Shown: positions 31,740 through 42,489 of the stretch, piece after piece
Numbering within the stretch: position 1 is the first letter of the stretch
Layout of the letters: every line of letters starts with the position of its first letter
NCBI RefSeq assembly: GCF_043290135.1
Contig: NC_134707.1
Location: 134,355,319 to 134,419,318, forward strand
Source of the DNA: Rhipicephalus microplus
Lineage: Eukaryota > Arthropoda > Arachnida > Ixodida > Ixodidae
Length of the DNA: 64,000 nt
Direction of reading: 5' to 3'
Notes under the pieces: model-generated
The model's input: only the letters and a program-made list of their open reading frames with translations
Database searches by the model: none
Told to the model about the DNA's origin: nothing
Made by a program: the position numbers and the translations under genes

Positions 31740-32867
31740 TGTCACAGAACGAGCGCTAAAAATGGGCGCACCACCAAATTCTTGCGATAACGCGCGAGAG
31801 AGACGCCGGGAGGTCAAAAGAAAAAAAAAGAAAACAAACATCCAAGGCTCTCCGGGCGCGCATTCTCCCCTCGGAAGCGTGGCTTCGCCGACGAACCTCC
31901 TCACCCCACATCGGCGGCCGAGCAAGCCCTGGAAATTTCTAGAAGGAAATGGGCGTGTTATGCCGGTTGAGTCATCTGTCGGGGAGGGCCCTCGCACAGT
32001 TTCGCGCCTTCCCCCAGCCTTCGCTGCGTATCGCGCCGACGAAACGACGAGAACTTTCTGGAATGTCGCGCGGAAGGTATTTAACCGAGCAGCCGAGATA
32101 AGAGTGGAGGAGAAGACGGAAGTTAGCGCCAGAGCGCGTAGGGATTCCGCCGTGTAGTCGGCGAAGGTTTTGTCCGCAGAGACAAAGCAGGAGAAGAAGA
32201 AGAGGATTTCCACCTGAGGTGTGAAGGCTCGAGCTACAGGCAAGAGCGTAAGTCTACCGCTATCGAGCGAGGACGCGTGGCAACAGCTGCGTGTGTGAAG
32301 CCGACGTGTTTCCGGCGAAGAAGTTTGAAGCTTGGAGAGAGGCCAACTGAAGACGCGAGGTTTTCTGGAAGAGAAACTTCAGGCGCAGCGGAACGACAAC
32401 AACGCTGGACTTTGAGTGAGTGATTCTCGGAAGAGTATCATCCAGACTTTCGTTCCAAGAACTTTGGACTGAATAGGTTTTTTATCTCTTTAGTCTTTAA
32501 GTGTCTTGGCTGTTCAATGCATGCGACTGCATTGTAGTGCGTATTGTTGTCTGTGTCCGTTGTTTCGAGTGTGGCTGATTGTACTGTGTAGTACGTTGTT
32601 TGATTGGTGACATATTGTATGCAACTATTGTGGAGTGTGCATTCTTGTGTAAAGTTTTTGATCTGCCATAATTGAGAATATAATTTTGTTTGTTTATCAA
32701 CTCTCGGCTTTGACTTGTTCTTTGGGCCACAGCCGGCGTCCGCTTGCACGCCAAGAAGGACCACTTCTAAATTGTCCACGCTTTCGTGGTGCGGTTTGGG
32801 GGGCCAATACGTTGGCCCTTGGAATTAGCCCGGCGATAGCCTCCCTAATTAACGAGACTGTGTGACA
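31740..32867 (+). repeat. 3' LTR, 1128 bp
   Basis: Starts TGTCACA and ends TGTGACA, a 7-bp terminal inverted repeat with the canonical TG...CA, and follows a polypurine tract. The first half is GC-rich and holds gtatttaaccgagc, a TATA-like site, near 32079. Frames inside it (31762-32157) are not genes. No matching 5' LTR was found upstream. Confidence 0.82.
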
Positions 32868-33275
32868 CCGGCAAGGCTACTAAAATACACTGGAGCTATT
32901 TCTAGCCACATTCTGCAAATCTTATTCTCTCAGTCCCTCTCCGAAGGTATCATACCTGCGGACTGGAGGGTAGTCAAGGTAACCCCAGTATTCAAATCAG
33001 GTGACCGTTCTAACCCATCTAATTACCGTCCTATTTCGCTGACATGCATTGCCTGCAAATGCCTTGAGCACATTATTTATTCGCACGTTGGCCACCACCT
33101 CGATAACAACGGATTTTTCTTCAAAAATCAGCACGGCTTTCGACCTGGTTTGTCCTGCGAAACTCAGCTCTTTGAAATCACTGCCGACCTCCACCTGAAT
33201 TTAGATTCTATATTTCAAACTGACGTCATATACATAGACTTCTCTAAAGCCTTTGATCGTGTCGCTCATCAATGA
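32868..33275 (+). pseudogene. CR1/L2-like LINE RT blocks 0-3
   Basis: Reads LLKYTGAISSHILQILFSQSLSEGIIPADWRVVKVTPVFKSGD, NYRPISLTCIACKCLEHII, QHGFRPGLSCETQLFEI and DVIYIDFSKAFDRVAHQ. The last block holds the first metal-binding D. It ends at an in-frame stop at 33273 where relatives read through, so a single mutation separates it from the next part. Confidence 0.88.
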
Positions 33276-33302
33276 CTAATAAACAAACTCTGCTGTCTGA
33301 AC

Positions 33303-33698
33303 TTGGACCCTTTAGCCCTGTCATGGATCCGATGCTTCCTATCACACCGATCTCAGTTCACTGACATTGCCGGTCTTCACTCCACTGCTGCTCCCGTTAT
33401 ATCCGGTGTCCCTCAGGGGTCAGTACCCGGCCCCTTACTCTTCCTCATATATGTGAACGATCTACCATCAGGAATTTCATCATCCATTCGATTATTTGCG
33501 GACGATTGCGTCCTTTGTCGCCGAATAACCACCCCTGACGACCACGAAATTCTACAAAATGGCCTATCCTTAATTGAAAACTGGTTTTCTCTCTGGATGA
33601 TGCAAACCAATGTTTCCAAATGCAAAGTCATGCGCGTATCTCGCAAACAGTCTAACTCGGAACACGTCTACAATTTGAACTCAACGACCTTGGCGTAA
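33303..33698 (+). pseudogene. CR1/L2-like LINE RT blocks 4-6
   Basis: Reads LSWIRCFLSHRSQF, VISGVPQGSVPGPLLFLIYVNDLP and SIRLFADDCVLC; the FADD box is intact. Then NVSKCKVMRVS. A stop at 33696 interrupts the block before LGVLISNTLTWSDHI. Confidence 0.88.
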
Positions 33699-34313
33699 GT
33701 TGATAGTTACCGATACCTTGGCGTGCTTATTTCTAACACTCTCACGTGGTCGGATCACATCACACACTTAGTTGCTGACGCATGTAAGAAGCTTGGTTAC
33801 ATCCGAAGAACGTTATGCCTATCACCTCCTACAATCGTTAAAATGGCGTACGTAACCTTCGTTCGTACGAAGCTCGAATACGCGTCGTCCATTTGGAGCC
33901 CTCACCAAACCTATCTGATTAATCTGTTGGAATCCATTCAGAATAGGGCTGCCCGGTTCATTATGTCCAATTACAATCATTCATCAAGCATCACTTTTAT
34001 AAAGGAGTCTTTAGACTTGCAGAATCTAGCTGACAGACGTATACTTTCTCGACTTTGTTTATTTCACAAATGATACTATTATTTTCATCCCTTGCATGGT
34101 TCTCTCTTGCTTTCTCCCGCCCGCTATTCTCGCCGGCTATTTATTTCCAGAAGCCTCCAACGTCTTTTCGGTATGACCGTTGCATTCAATAGGTCATTTC
34201 TTTCTGTCGGCATCGAGGAATGGAATAACTTACCGGAAGTCATCGTCTCAGAGCGTGACTCGTGCGCATTCAAACAACTACTAACAGCTCACTTAAACTT
34301 GGAAGCCCATTAA
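33699..34313 (+). pseudogene. CR1/L2-like LINE C-terminal domain
   Basis: The frame at 33723-34073 reads SNTLTWSDHITHLVADACKKLGYIRRTL, TKLEYASSIWSPHQ and LESIQNRAARFIMSNYN. A stop at 34071 is followed by PARYSRRLFISRSLQRLFGMTVAFNRSFL...EWNNLPEVIV (34092-34313), the normal C-terminus. Confidence 0.85.
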
Positions 34314-34513
34314 AACTCTACCACTGTCACTGTATTTTGCGCTCTTGTATGTGTAAAATTTGTGCGCGCATGTTTTTATACTTGTATAAGTACATTTTCT
34401 GTGCGTCTGTTCTCAGATCCTGCAAAAGTATTTCTCGTGTGTTTGTACAACTTTCTATTTTTTCTTTGTTTTTGTATTTAGAAAAATGCCCCCCCACCCT
34501 TGTGTAATGCCCT

Positions 34514-34563
34514 TAAGGGGCCCTTAAGGGTCAAATAAATGATGATGATGATGATGATGATGA
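34514..34563 (+). repeat. LINE 3' tail, (TGA)n
   Basis: The tail aataaatgatgatgatgatgat ends the CR1/L2-like LINE. Simple repeat tails of this kind mark the 3' ends of L2/CR1 and RTE elements. Confidence 0.85.
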
Positions 34564-35112
34564 TTAGCAGCCATCGGCATGTAAATTGAGCACTATCTGA
34601 CTGAAAAAGTTTGCTACGTCATACTCGCTGGGCGTAACATCCTTGGTTTTCGAAAGATTTAGCGAGCGTTCGGCCGCAGTGCCATGAATACAGTGAACTA
34701 GTATATACCATGAACTGGAGGTGGTTAAAGATGGGAAGTGCACCTTAAGCGCAAGCCGCAAGAAAGTGTGCGTGGGCAACCTCTCGTTCAGTCCTTGGAA
34801 TGTCCGCTGGATGGCGGTGCTTCTATATGGGGAATGTATGATGAAAAGATGCGAGATGGTGGTACTTGGAGTGTTGAATAGATGGACGAACGGACACATA
34901 GACAGATGCATGGATGGACGCATGAACGGACGCAGGGGCGGCTGCATGGGAGAACGCAGGGACGGACGCACGAACAGACGCACGCACGGACGGGCTGATG
35001 GACGCATGGATGGTCACACTGACGGACGCATGGACGGACGGAAGCAAGAACGAATGGACGGACGAATTCTTCGCCCCACTCTCAATCATTCACTCCGTGG
35101 ATATGCTGCCAG
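34564..35112 (-). mobile_element. Second copy of the CGTC-minisatellite element
   Basis: Reverse orientation relative to 3160-4141. Bases 34564-34780 match the internal unit once (tgagcactatctgac, aagccgcaagaaagtgtgcg). Then comes a ggacggacgcatgg minisatellite (34885-35065), and then the end ttcgccccactctcaatcattcactccgtggatatgctg. The other terminus is missing at the LINE junction. Confidence 0.7.
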
Positions 35113-35980
35113 TTTTTTAACACCAAGTTGCTCAAACGCTGCATTCCCTCACCATTTCATAATCTTCATGTTTGGGAGGATGCTTAGTGCATTTTAAGAT
35201 GTGCTTGAAGCAGAAAGCGTCTTCCTCACTGAAATGATTTCATTGTATAGAGGGTACCACGACAATACACAGCACTCTAGAAAGTTGCTCATCGCGGTTC
35301 TTATTGCAGTGCATACCAGCCGAGCAAGACCAAATACTTTCATACGTCATTTCAGGCATACGTACAAACAGTTAAAGGGCCATGCGACACTATTTGAGCA
35401 TGTATTTTTCATCGGTTCTTTTGATTCTGCGGAATGCAGGCATATAGCTGTGCACATAGCAGCGCCGAAATTGACCCAATCATAATTTTGTTACACGGGA
35501 AAACCTACCTCGATTTTCGACTATGGCGACACACACATTGGCTATTTTCGCTATAAGAAGTGAGTGATGTTACGTGACGTAACGGCGAACACAATTCAAT
35601 TTTGAGTGGCCTGACGCTAGAAAAAGCGCGCAATACTCATATGGTAGTATATAGGCCATACGAGTGATTGCTAAAACAGGAGAAACTTCTTTTATACTTT
35701 CTCAAAAAGAAATTATTCCTGTTTATAAATGATGTATTTTCAAAACAACGAACACAGCACTTAGCCTGCGAAAAGGGCTATGGTACGCCAGCAATTAAAA
35801 GTGGAAACGCATGCCGCGTCTTTAGCGAGCCAAAAATGTTGCAGGTGGTGGGCGCCGGCGTTGCCGTACAACGCGTCTTGCATGCAAGCCGAAAAGTGAG
35901 CCCGCCCATAGAGTTTCAAAATATACACTAGAGGGTACTCTGGCGCTAGTGTCAATGGGAGCTGCAACGCACGGTGCTTC
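35113..35980. other. No recognised gene
   Basis: Contains cactagagggtactctggcgctagtg near 35928-35954, which looks like a small dispersed-repeat terminus. No supported coding sequence. Confidence 0.45.
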
Positions 35981-36298
35981 AGCGAGCATGACAATGATGG
36001 ATAGTACACACATTTGTCTAATATTTGTACATATGGCCTCCTTTTGGCTCCGTAGGTGTGTGTGTGGCTTGGAGCTGTTTTCTCACGAAACAAAAATCAG
36101 CAAATGTTCAGCGGTCCCACTTCACCACCATATTCTTTTAGACTTACCTCTCCAAATCGGGTCACAAAGTTTAAAAAAGTTGAATCTTTCTTTTACAACA
36201 AATGCTACAGTAGTAAACGAAGTCACTTGTACGATTCGCCGCCCGCAAGTACGAATACTAGGCAAATGTGCGTACTACCCATCATTTCCATGGTCGCT
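35981..36298. repeat. 50-bp inverted repeat enclosing ~218 bp
   Basis: Arm 35981-36030 matches the reverse complement of 36249-36298 at about 42 of 50 positions, with shared core gtacacacatttgtctaa/gtacgcacatttgccta. It looks like a MITE or two copies of one repeat in opposite directions. Confidence 0.65.
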
Positions 36299-36539
36299 GA
36301 ATAGATGGGATTGATAGAATGATATGGCTGTACCCTTTAGATCGGTTGGTGGCTAATACCACCAAGCCGTAATACTTGGTGAACAGAAAACTGGATTTAT
36401 TTTTTTTCTTTAAATAGCGAGGTTGGCGACTCGTATTTTGCAGTGAAGTGTTTATTTCCACTCGCGCCTTGACTTCAGCCACTAATAAGATAACCTCCTT
36501 TTGTTAATTCGACCCGCTCAAAGGCTATTTTGCCCTCCC

Positions 36540-37243
36540 TTTTAGTGAACCCCAGTGCTTCGAAAAACCCTGCGCCATCATCCTGGGCTATAGGGTGGAG
36601 CCCTTCACAGAACATTATCAAGTGTTCGGCAGTTTCCTCTTCCTCTTCACACACTCTGCATACCGTGTCTACCCCTTCGTATTTGGCCCGATATGTCTCG
36701 GCTTACAATACTCCAGTCCTGGCCTCAAACAGTAGAGAACTATCCCGAATATTATCATAGATTCTTTCTTTGGCAATTTTTGATTAAAAGTTGGATAGAT
36801 ATCTACTGCAGAATTATGCCATATCTCAACATATTGGTCTCAGCTTCCTTCACTTTCTTTTTAACCGGTAATTCTTTTTGGTTTTGCTTCCTGCTATTTT
36901 CTAAGTATTTACCAGTCAATTTTCTGGTTCGCTTCCTCTATTTCTTATCGACCTCCTTCATGTACAAGTAGCTGAATACCTTCCTAGCCCGACGCTCCTC
37001 CCGCATTTTTCTCTATCGTTTCTCAAATTTTATCTTGCTGCTGTCTTTTTTGCCCTCAAATGATGTCCATCCCATGTCACCTTGTACTCCCTCATTTAGT
37101 GTATTCCCGTGAGCTCCTAAGGCAAGCCTACTTATTCCACGTTGCTTAATTTCTAATCTTGCTTGAACTTCTGATCTCATGCACAAGACCGCATTGCCGA
37201 ACGTCAGACCAGGAACCATGAACCCTTTACATATTCCTCTCAC
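36540..37243 (-). pseudogene. LINE C-terminal region with cysteine motif
   Basis: The frame at 37013-37243 reads SEVQARLEIKQRGISRLALGAHGNTLNEGVQGDMGWTSFEGKK. Near 36660-36590 the minus strand reads CRVCEEEEETAEHLIMFC, a C-x2-C...H-x4-C zinc motif at the end of ORF2. Confidence 0.75.
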
Positions 37244-37529
37244 GACATCTTACCTATTGTAATTCCACAGCGCCCTGTTTTTCATCTTCGCTGCATTCCT
37301 GTTACCTTTAGTCGTCACGCATATTTTGTGTTTCTTAGGTACTCGGTCCTATTGCTTATCCATACGCCCAGATATATGTATTTATCTGTTATCTCTAGTG
37401 TGACCTGCTGTTTTCTAAGCGCACTACCTTCATTATCAATAAAAATCATGACTTCTGATTTTTTCCTCACTGAATCTGATATCAAACCTCTTTCTCATTA
37501 CCGCAGATGTCCATCAATTTCTGAAAAAC

Positions 37530-38211
37530 TTTCTTGTCGTCAGCCATTATTACTATATCATCTGCGTACACCAATGCTGGTAGTGCCTGTTCAATGAGTT
37601 TGCTTCTTTGACGAAAGAGAGGTTGAAGCCCAGTTTAGTGCCCTCTAATTTGGACTCTAATTCTTGTAGGTACATCATGAATAACAAAGATGACAGAGGA
37701 CACCCCTGCCTAAGCCCCCGTTTTAAATCTGCGGGCTTGGATAGCTGTTTTTCTCTTTTTATAAGTGCCTTGCTACCTTTACAGATATCCTTTAAAAGAT
37801 TAGTGACTCCATCTTTAACACCTAGTGTGTCCAGTATTCCCCTGAAGCCCCCTTGAACCACGCTATCGTACGCTCCCTTGATATCCAAGTATGCTAGCCA
37901 CAGGGGCCTGTGTTCCTTTTCTGCTATTTCGATGCACTTCGTCAGTATAACAGATTGTCTTCCAACCTCCTGTGTTTCTGAAACCCATTGTGCAGTTACC
38001 TCGGCACCCCCTAATTCTATATTCATGTCTGCAGTCTTTCCTTTATAATCTGCGTCGCCAACCTGTAGGCCACTGATATCACTGCCAAAGGACGGTAGTT
38101 GTTTATATCAGCTTTGTCCCCCTTTTCTTTATAGATTATGTTCATCCGGCTAAGTTTCCATCCATGGGGGACTTCACTATTGATTATTATTTTGCTCACT
38201 GCCTCTCTCAA
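37530..38211 (-). pseudogene. LINE reverse transcriptase (36.5-38.6 kb element)
   Basis: The frame at 38023-38211 reads VPHGWKLSRMNIIYKEKGDKADINNYRPLAVISVAYRLATQIIKERL. The frame at 37553-38026 reads QSVILTKCIEIAEKEHRPLWLAYLDIKGAYDSVVQGGF and LKRGLRQGCPLSSLLFMMYLQELE. The metal-binding box, VYADDIVI, is readable in the next frame at about 37545-37572. Catalytic residues are all present, but at least two frame changes divide them. Confidence 0.85.
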
Positions 38212-38625
38212 CGCCTGGCTAAACTTCAGACCTAATGTCTTTATCAGCTTAATTGGAATGCCATCTGTGCCTGTTAATGTACTCTTAAGAACCCTCTTCT
38301 AAGCCCTTTTCCACTCTCGGTCTGAATATGGAGCCATCGCACCACTTAATTACTTCTTGTCTATTGTGGTGCATAAAGCACTTTTTAGTTGAAATTTTTT
38401 GTCACCCTTTTTTCTATATATTCATTAGCTTCGCCCTCTTCTACCCTAGCACCTTGAGCTGTTGGTATAAACCTCTGATTTAGGCTCTTCTCATTTCTAA
38501 GGGAGTTCAAATGATTCCAAAATTTCGCAGCTGCCTATTTATATTTTTATATACTTCTGCCAGCCACTGAGCTCCCTTTCTTCTAATCTTTTTCATTGAT
38601 CAGAGCGGATGCCTTCCATCAATAG

Positions 38626-39030
38626 TTTAGAACAATCGCAGTGACAGAGGCCCCTGTGGTTAATTTTAGGACACTCTGTAACACCGTCCAAAGCGAGTGT
38701 GTGTATCTTAGACAGTGTAACCCTAGGAGCGTCTGCTACTCAACGCACGTGCTTTGTAGTAACCACGCCAACGACACCGTCAAAAAGAGTGAAAGTGAGG
38801 TATTGTGTGAAGGCCACAATGAGGAGACATTTCCAGAATGTCTGTATAAGGCACGCGCTGTGATTGAAAGTGGTCTTTGACGTCAGTAGGCGAGAGAAAT
38901 GAGAAAAAGAACGTTTCTCGTCCTCTTCTGCTCGATTTTTGAACTTTGAAGACTCAGAGCTTCTCTTTCCATGCACCAATTCCAACCATGCTTGTTAAAT
39001 TCGTTTCAATCACCACTACACACGTTCCGG
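38626..39030. other. No recognised gene
   Basis: A 79-codon plus-strand frame at 38641-38880 with six cysteines was looked at, but it resembles nothing I know and has no splice or start context that supports it. Confidence 0.4.
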
Positions 39031-39032
39031 TG

Positions 39033-39277
39033 CTAAATAGGGCTGTCCCAAAAGTGTCGCAGGGCCCCTTTGCTGTCGCACTGACATATCCGCACAAACC
39101 ACCTTTTCAGAATGTGTACGATTAACTATACCACCATGCAAACCACGACGTGGCAGTGCATGTTTTGGGAATAAACGAGAGGTGGTCACCAACTACTAGT
39201 ACATACATCGAGGATGCACAACCCACGGCTTAAGGAGCTTTGCCCCTAAAAAACGGCTTGGCCCCTAAATAGGGCTG
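39033..39277. mobile_element. 219-bp insertion with 13-bp target duplication
   Basis: The sequence ctaaatagggctg is at 39033-39045 and 39265-39277. The insert between them ends near cttaaggagctttgcccctaaaa, the same terminal phrase as the right end of the element at 3160-4141 (ataaggagcttcgccactaaaa), with extra bases beyond it. It contains aataaacgagaggtgg, also present at 3432-3447. Confidence 0.75.
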
Positions 39278-39499
39278 ACCAGAATTTGGTTCGACGTAAA
39301 CCTGGAAAGCTACACATTTTCAATCAATGCGCTAACACATTACGTCACCGTTGTTTCGCGATGATTCGATTTAAAATGACTACAAATTTAGAGTAACAGC
39401 TCCTCCATTTTAAAAATTACCCAAAAGTGACGGGCCCTCTCTTTTTAACAATTTTGCTGTGCTAACTCTTCTTTTCACTCATACGTTATAAATACGCTG

Positions 39500-40036
39500 A
39501 TGAGCCTCATCATTGTATTTAAAGTTATCCATATCATGGTACTTCAAAAGCCCTAGTAGAAGAGGGATTGGTGACTGCTGTCAATACAATCGCTACACCA
39601 TCAGACAGGACGGCAGCCGAGCTACCAAACCTCACGATGTAGTATTTCTCTTGGGATGTGTATAAATGCACGAAGTTCTGGTAGCAATTTGACCAGATTG
39701 TCCACAACAATGCCACCCTGCCCCCAACAGCGAAATCCCATAACTTGCGGCAGTTTATGAAAAGACACGCTGCTTCAGCAGTCACGGGTCTTTAAACGAT
39801 GAAAACATGCTATATATATGCTGTATACATGCTAAAGGAATGCTCCGGTGATAAGACTCACCAGGAACAGGAATACTTCGCAAGATGGGATAAGCTGACT
39901 CGTGTTCTAGCATCCGCTGGCAAAAGAGCCTTCCGAAAAATTTATGACTGATTGCTCGTAAACATACGAGGGCTGGAGTTACTGGTGTACACAGGTCTTG
40001 ATTTACGTCGATGAAATGTGACGTTGTACTGAGCAC
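39500..40036 (-). other. Two adjacent minus-strand frames, product unknown
   Basis: Frames at 39782-40036 (84 codons) and 39534-39785 (83 codons) overlap by 4 bp. The composition is protein-like, but neither resembles a family I know, and no splice arrangement is obvious. They could be a decayed exon or transposase remnant, or chance. Confidence 0.25.
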
Positions 40037-40114
40037 ACTACCCTAAAACATCGTAGTTCCCTTCCACCGTATGTGTTCCGCACAAGGGGAGCATGCTGCT
40101 CATCTTTCATGGCT

Positions 40115-40735
40115 ACACCATCTACTGAAGCTCCTTTCAAATGAAATACAGAGCTTGGAGAATACAAGGATAACAACGGAGGAGACAGTCGTTACCGACA
40201 TGCGTCGAACCAGCCAAGGCGGAGCCACAGAGGTACCAGTCGACTTCAACTCTTCTGCTGACCAATCCTCGAGAGCTTTTTAAGGTGTTGTAGAGATTTG
40301 TGTGTTCTGCGCATAAAAAAATCATTCCACAGAAGCCTGTCCTAAGGACTTGTTTTTGACACACAAGAAGAAAGTGTTGTTCCTGCACCGTAGAACAACG
40401 AATATTTGATGGCGTAACAAGGCTTGTCCATTACTTCTAAAGCTTGAACTGTGCAACTACTTCACTCTGCGGCCGGGAATTTCGATTCTATTGTGAGCGC
40501 TGGCGCGCCACCTGATGTGAAAGAAGAAGCACCAGCCTGCAGGATAGGAGAAACAGGGACGACGGAGTAGACGCAAGTTATTATTGGCTAAATTCATTCT
40601 CAATCGAAACCTCATTTAGCTACCTCGACAGATGCGAGTGTTTTCACTGCTGCTCCACACCATATTACAGACAGTGTACACCATCCCTCATTCTCAGGAC
40701 TCGAAAGGCAAGTGATATTCAGCTTGAAGTTCGTC
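40115..40735. other. No recognised gene
   Basis: Short frames only. No repeat match inside the window. Confidence 0.4.
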
Positions 40736-40737
40736 CC

Positions 40738-40986
40738 ATGGCCCGCCGTGATGGTAGTAGCTAAGGTACTCAGGTGCTCAGCTGCAGGTCGCGGGATCGA
40801 ATTTCGGCTGCGGCGGTCGCATTTCCGATGGAGGCTTAAATATTCTAGGCCCATGTGCTCAGATTTGGGGGCACGTTAAAGAACCCCGAATTGTCGAATT
40901 TCCCGGATCAATCCAATACGGCGTCTCATAATCATATCGAGGTTTTTGGACGTTAAAACCCACAAATCAATCCAATCAATCCAATT
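40738..40986 (+). mobile_element. Ruka-type SINE
   Basis: Head gcccgccgtgatggtagtagc, B-box gggatcgaatttc, body gctcagatttgggggcacgttaaagaacccc, end gacgttaaaacccac followed by aatcaatccaatcaatcc. A possible diverged target duplication is ttgaagttcgtcccat before it and ttgaaatttaacccat after it (12 of 16). Confidence 0.88.
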
Positions 40987-41203
40987 GAAATTTAACCCAT
41001 TTAAGCGGCGCGTGGCGTCACGGTTTCTGCAGACGTATTCATGAATGCTCAGTGTATGTATTGCGCTCTTCAGCTCAGTATTGTCAAAGCTGGTGAGGGT
41101 CCTCTTACATTTGTTTCTATACTCAAAAATAATCCTTACGTTTGTCAAAATAATGAAATGAAAGGGGTTACCAAAATATGTTTGGACGGCTCATGGATTG
41201 CAG

Positions 41204-41421
41204 TGTGGGTCAAGAAGAAGCCACCGAAGTGCTGGAGAGCCTCAATCGCAGGGTGATAGAGGCGACACACATATCCAGCCTTTGCCCTAGAAGAAAGCTG
41301 ATGTGCCACCCAGACCTGCCGTTCCGGCAGCCTGACGGGATTTGCAACAACCTCGAAAACCCGGAATGGGGCAGTGCCGGTGTATGTGAACGGAGGATAC
41401 TCCGTCCTGATTACGGTGATG
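41204..41421 (+). CDS. Heme peroxidase, exon A (partial gene)
   Basis: First recognised exon of an animal heme peroxidase (peroxinectin/peroxidasin type). It follows the acceptor ttgcag (41198-41203) and ends at the donor GTGAGT at 41422. It encodes about 72 residues: GQEEATEVLESLNRRVIEATHISSLCPRRKLMCHPDLPFRQPDGICNNLENPEWGSAGVCERRILRPDYGDG. The core, YRTxDGxCNN-like QPDGICNNLENPEWG followed by RRxLxPxYxDG, is the family signature at the domain's N-terminus. Both intron junctions are phase 1, in step with exons B and C. Earlier exons (signal peptide, propeptide) were not found upstream. The enzyme family oxidises halides or phenols with hydrogen peroxide, and in arthropods acts in immunity and cuticle or eggshell cross-linking. 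The role here is not known. Confidence 0.85.
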
Positions 41422-42285
41422 GTGAGTGGTGCAAGTGCAAAAAGATGAGCTGTATGAGAAAAGCTACTGTATTGATTGCAAGTTGGACAGTGGCCTTTTC
41501 AAGTGAAAAAGAACGATAAATTGAATACTAAGTTTTCTGCTTCACTTCGCAATGTAATGAGATAGTCACTGTATAATTTAGGTATGGTGACACATTATGA
41601 CTGCTTAGAAAGAAAATAGGTTACCAGATCAGAAAAGTATGGTAATTATCTAGCAAATATTGCTACAAGATATATAAATGTGCAAGCATCAGTATGCTGC
41701 GGCTTTAGCAGGGAGTGTGCATAACTTATAATATTTATGCGGGTAGCCTTGCATATCAGCTATCCCAAGAAAAAAATGGTCTACAAACGGGTTACTAAAA
41801 TTCGAAATGATGGTTATAAGAGCCAAGAAAGGTTATCTTGGACAGGGCATGTGCGATAATACTTACTGCGAGAAGATTCAGTGATACAGTCCCCACCATG
41901 AAGGAAACAGAAATGGAAGACGTTAAAGTTGATAGCTTGCGGTAAGAAAGTTGTACACAGGGTGTGAGTGCTGGAGCCAACATTTGAAGAAGTGGACTTG
42001 TATTTTGTAAGGCTGCAAAGAATTTCCCTTAACACGGTAGTGTGCATGCTTTGTACCATCTCTTCCAATCCAATCAAAGAGGAGTGGGCAAATCTCTTTC
42101 TTTATTTAGATTGGAGGAGAGGATACGAAGCATACACACTAGAGTGCTAAGGGAAATGAATCAATTGCATCCTTACAAAACACAAGTACACTTCTGGAAA
42201 CATAGGCTTCAGCACCTACCCAAATTTTACGAATTTATCACTACCATGAAAGCAGTAATAGCAAAGGGGCTGTTGATCCTTGCAG

Positions 42286-42489
42286 GAGTGTCATCACCCC
42301 GAACAGCTCGCAGTGGGCGCCCTCTGCCGAGTTCAAGGCTCATTTCATTGTTGGTCCACGATGGCAGTGGCCTCTTCCGGGAGCCCGATGAACGAGTCTC
42401 TCAGCTGTCCATTGGTTTTGGGCAGTTCCTCGGTCACGACCTTGGATTCACGCCCTTTCTACGTCTGTCCCCGCTTGAGTTAAAGATGG
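42286..42489 (+). CDS. Heme peroxidase, exon B (distal histidine region)
   Basis: The acceptor ccttgcag ends at 42285 and the donor GTAAGT starts at 42490. The exon is phase 1 at both ends, giving 67 full codons plus the split glycine codon shared with exon A (YGDG|VSSPR). It reads VSSPRTARSGRPLPSSRLISLLVHD...PDERVSQLSIGFGQFLGHDLGFTPFLRL. In myeloperoxidase numbering the motif LLDHDL holds Asp94 (heme ester link), His95 (distal catalytic histidine) and Asp96 (calcium). Here it is FLGHDL: His and the calcium Asp are kept, but the heme-linking Asp is Gly. The exon lies 864 bp after exon A. Confidence 0.88.

Larger units (their letters stand above)
32868..34563 (+). mobile_element. 5'-truncated CR1/L2-like LINE with (TGA)n tail
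   Basis: Begins within RT directly at the LTR end and runs through RT to a 3' UTR ending in aaggggcccttaagggtcaaa and (tga) repeats to 34563. The 5' half is missing. Confidence 0.88.
36490..38625 (-). mobile_element. LINE fragment, clade not assigned
   Basis: Minus-strand frames in 5' to 3' order cover RT and the C-terminal region. There is no endonuclease, and the element is broken by frameshifts throughout. The phrase LGAHGNTLNEGVQGDMGWTSFE and the terminal cysteine motif are shared by a LINE group common in ticks, but I cannot name the clade. Confidence 0.8.

Noticed and set aside
31762..32157. 131-codon plus frame and 193-codon minus frame
   Set aside because: They lie wholly inside the LTR, and neither resembles a protein.
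34721..35197. 158-codon frame rich in Arg, Gly and Asp
   Set aside because: It is translated minisatellite of the mobile element in the 34564-35112 copy.
38641..38880. Small cysteine-containing secreted protein
   Set aside because: No signal peptide, no spacing typical of a known cysteine-rich family, and no splice context.
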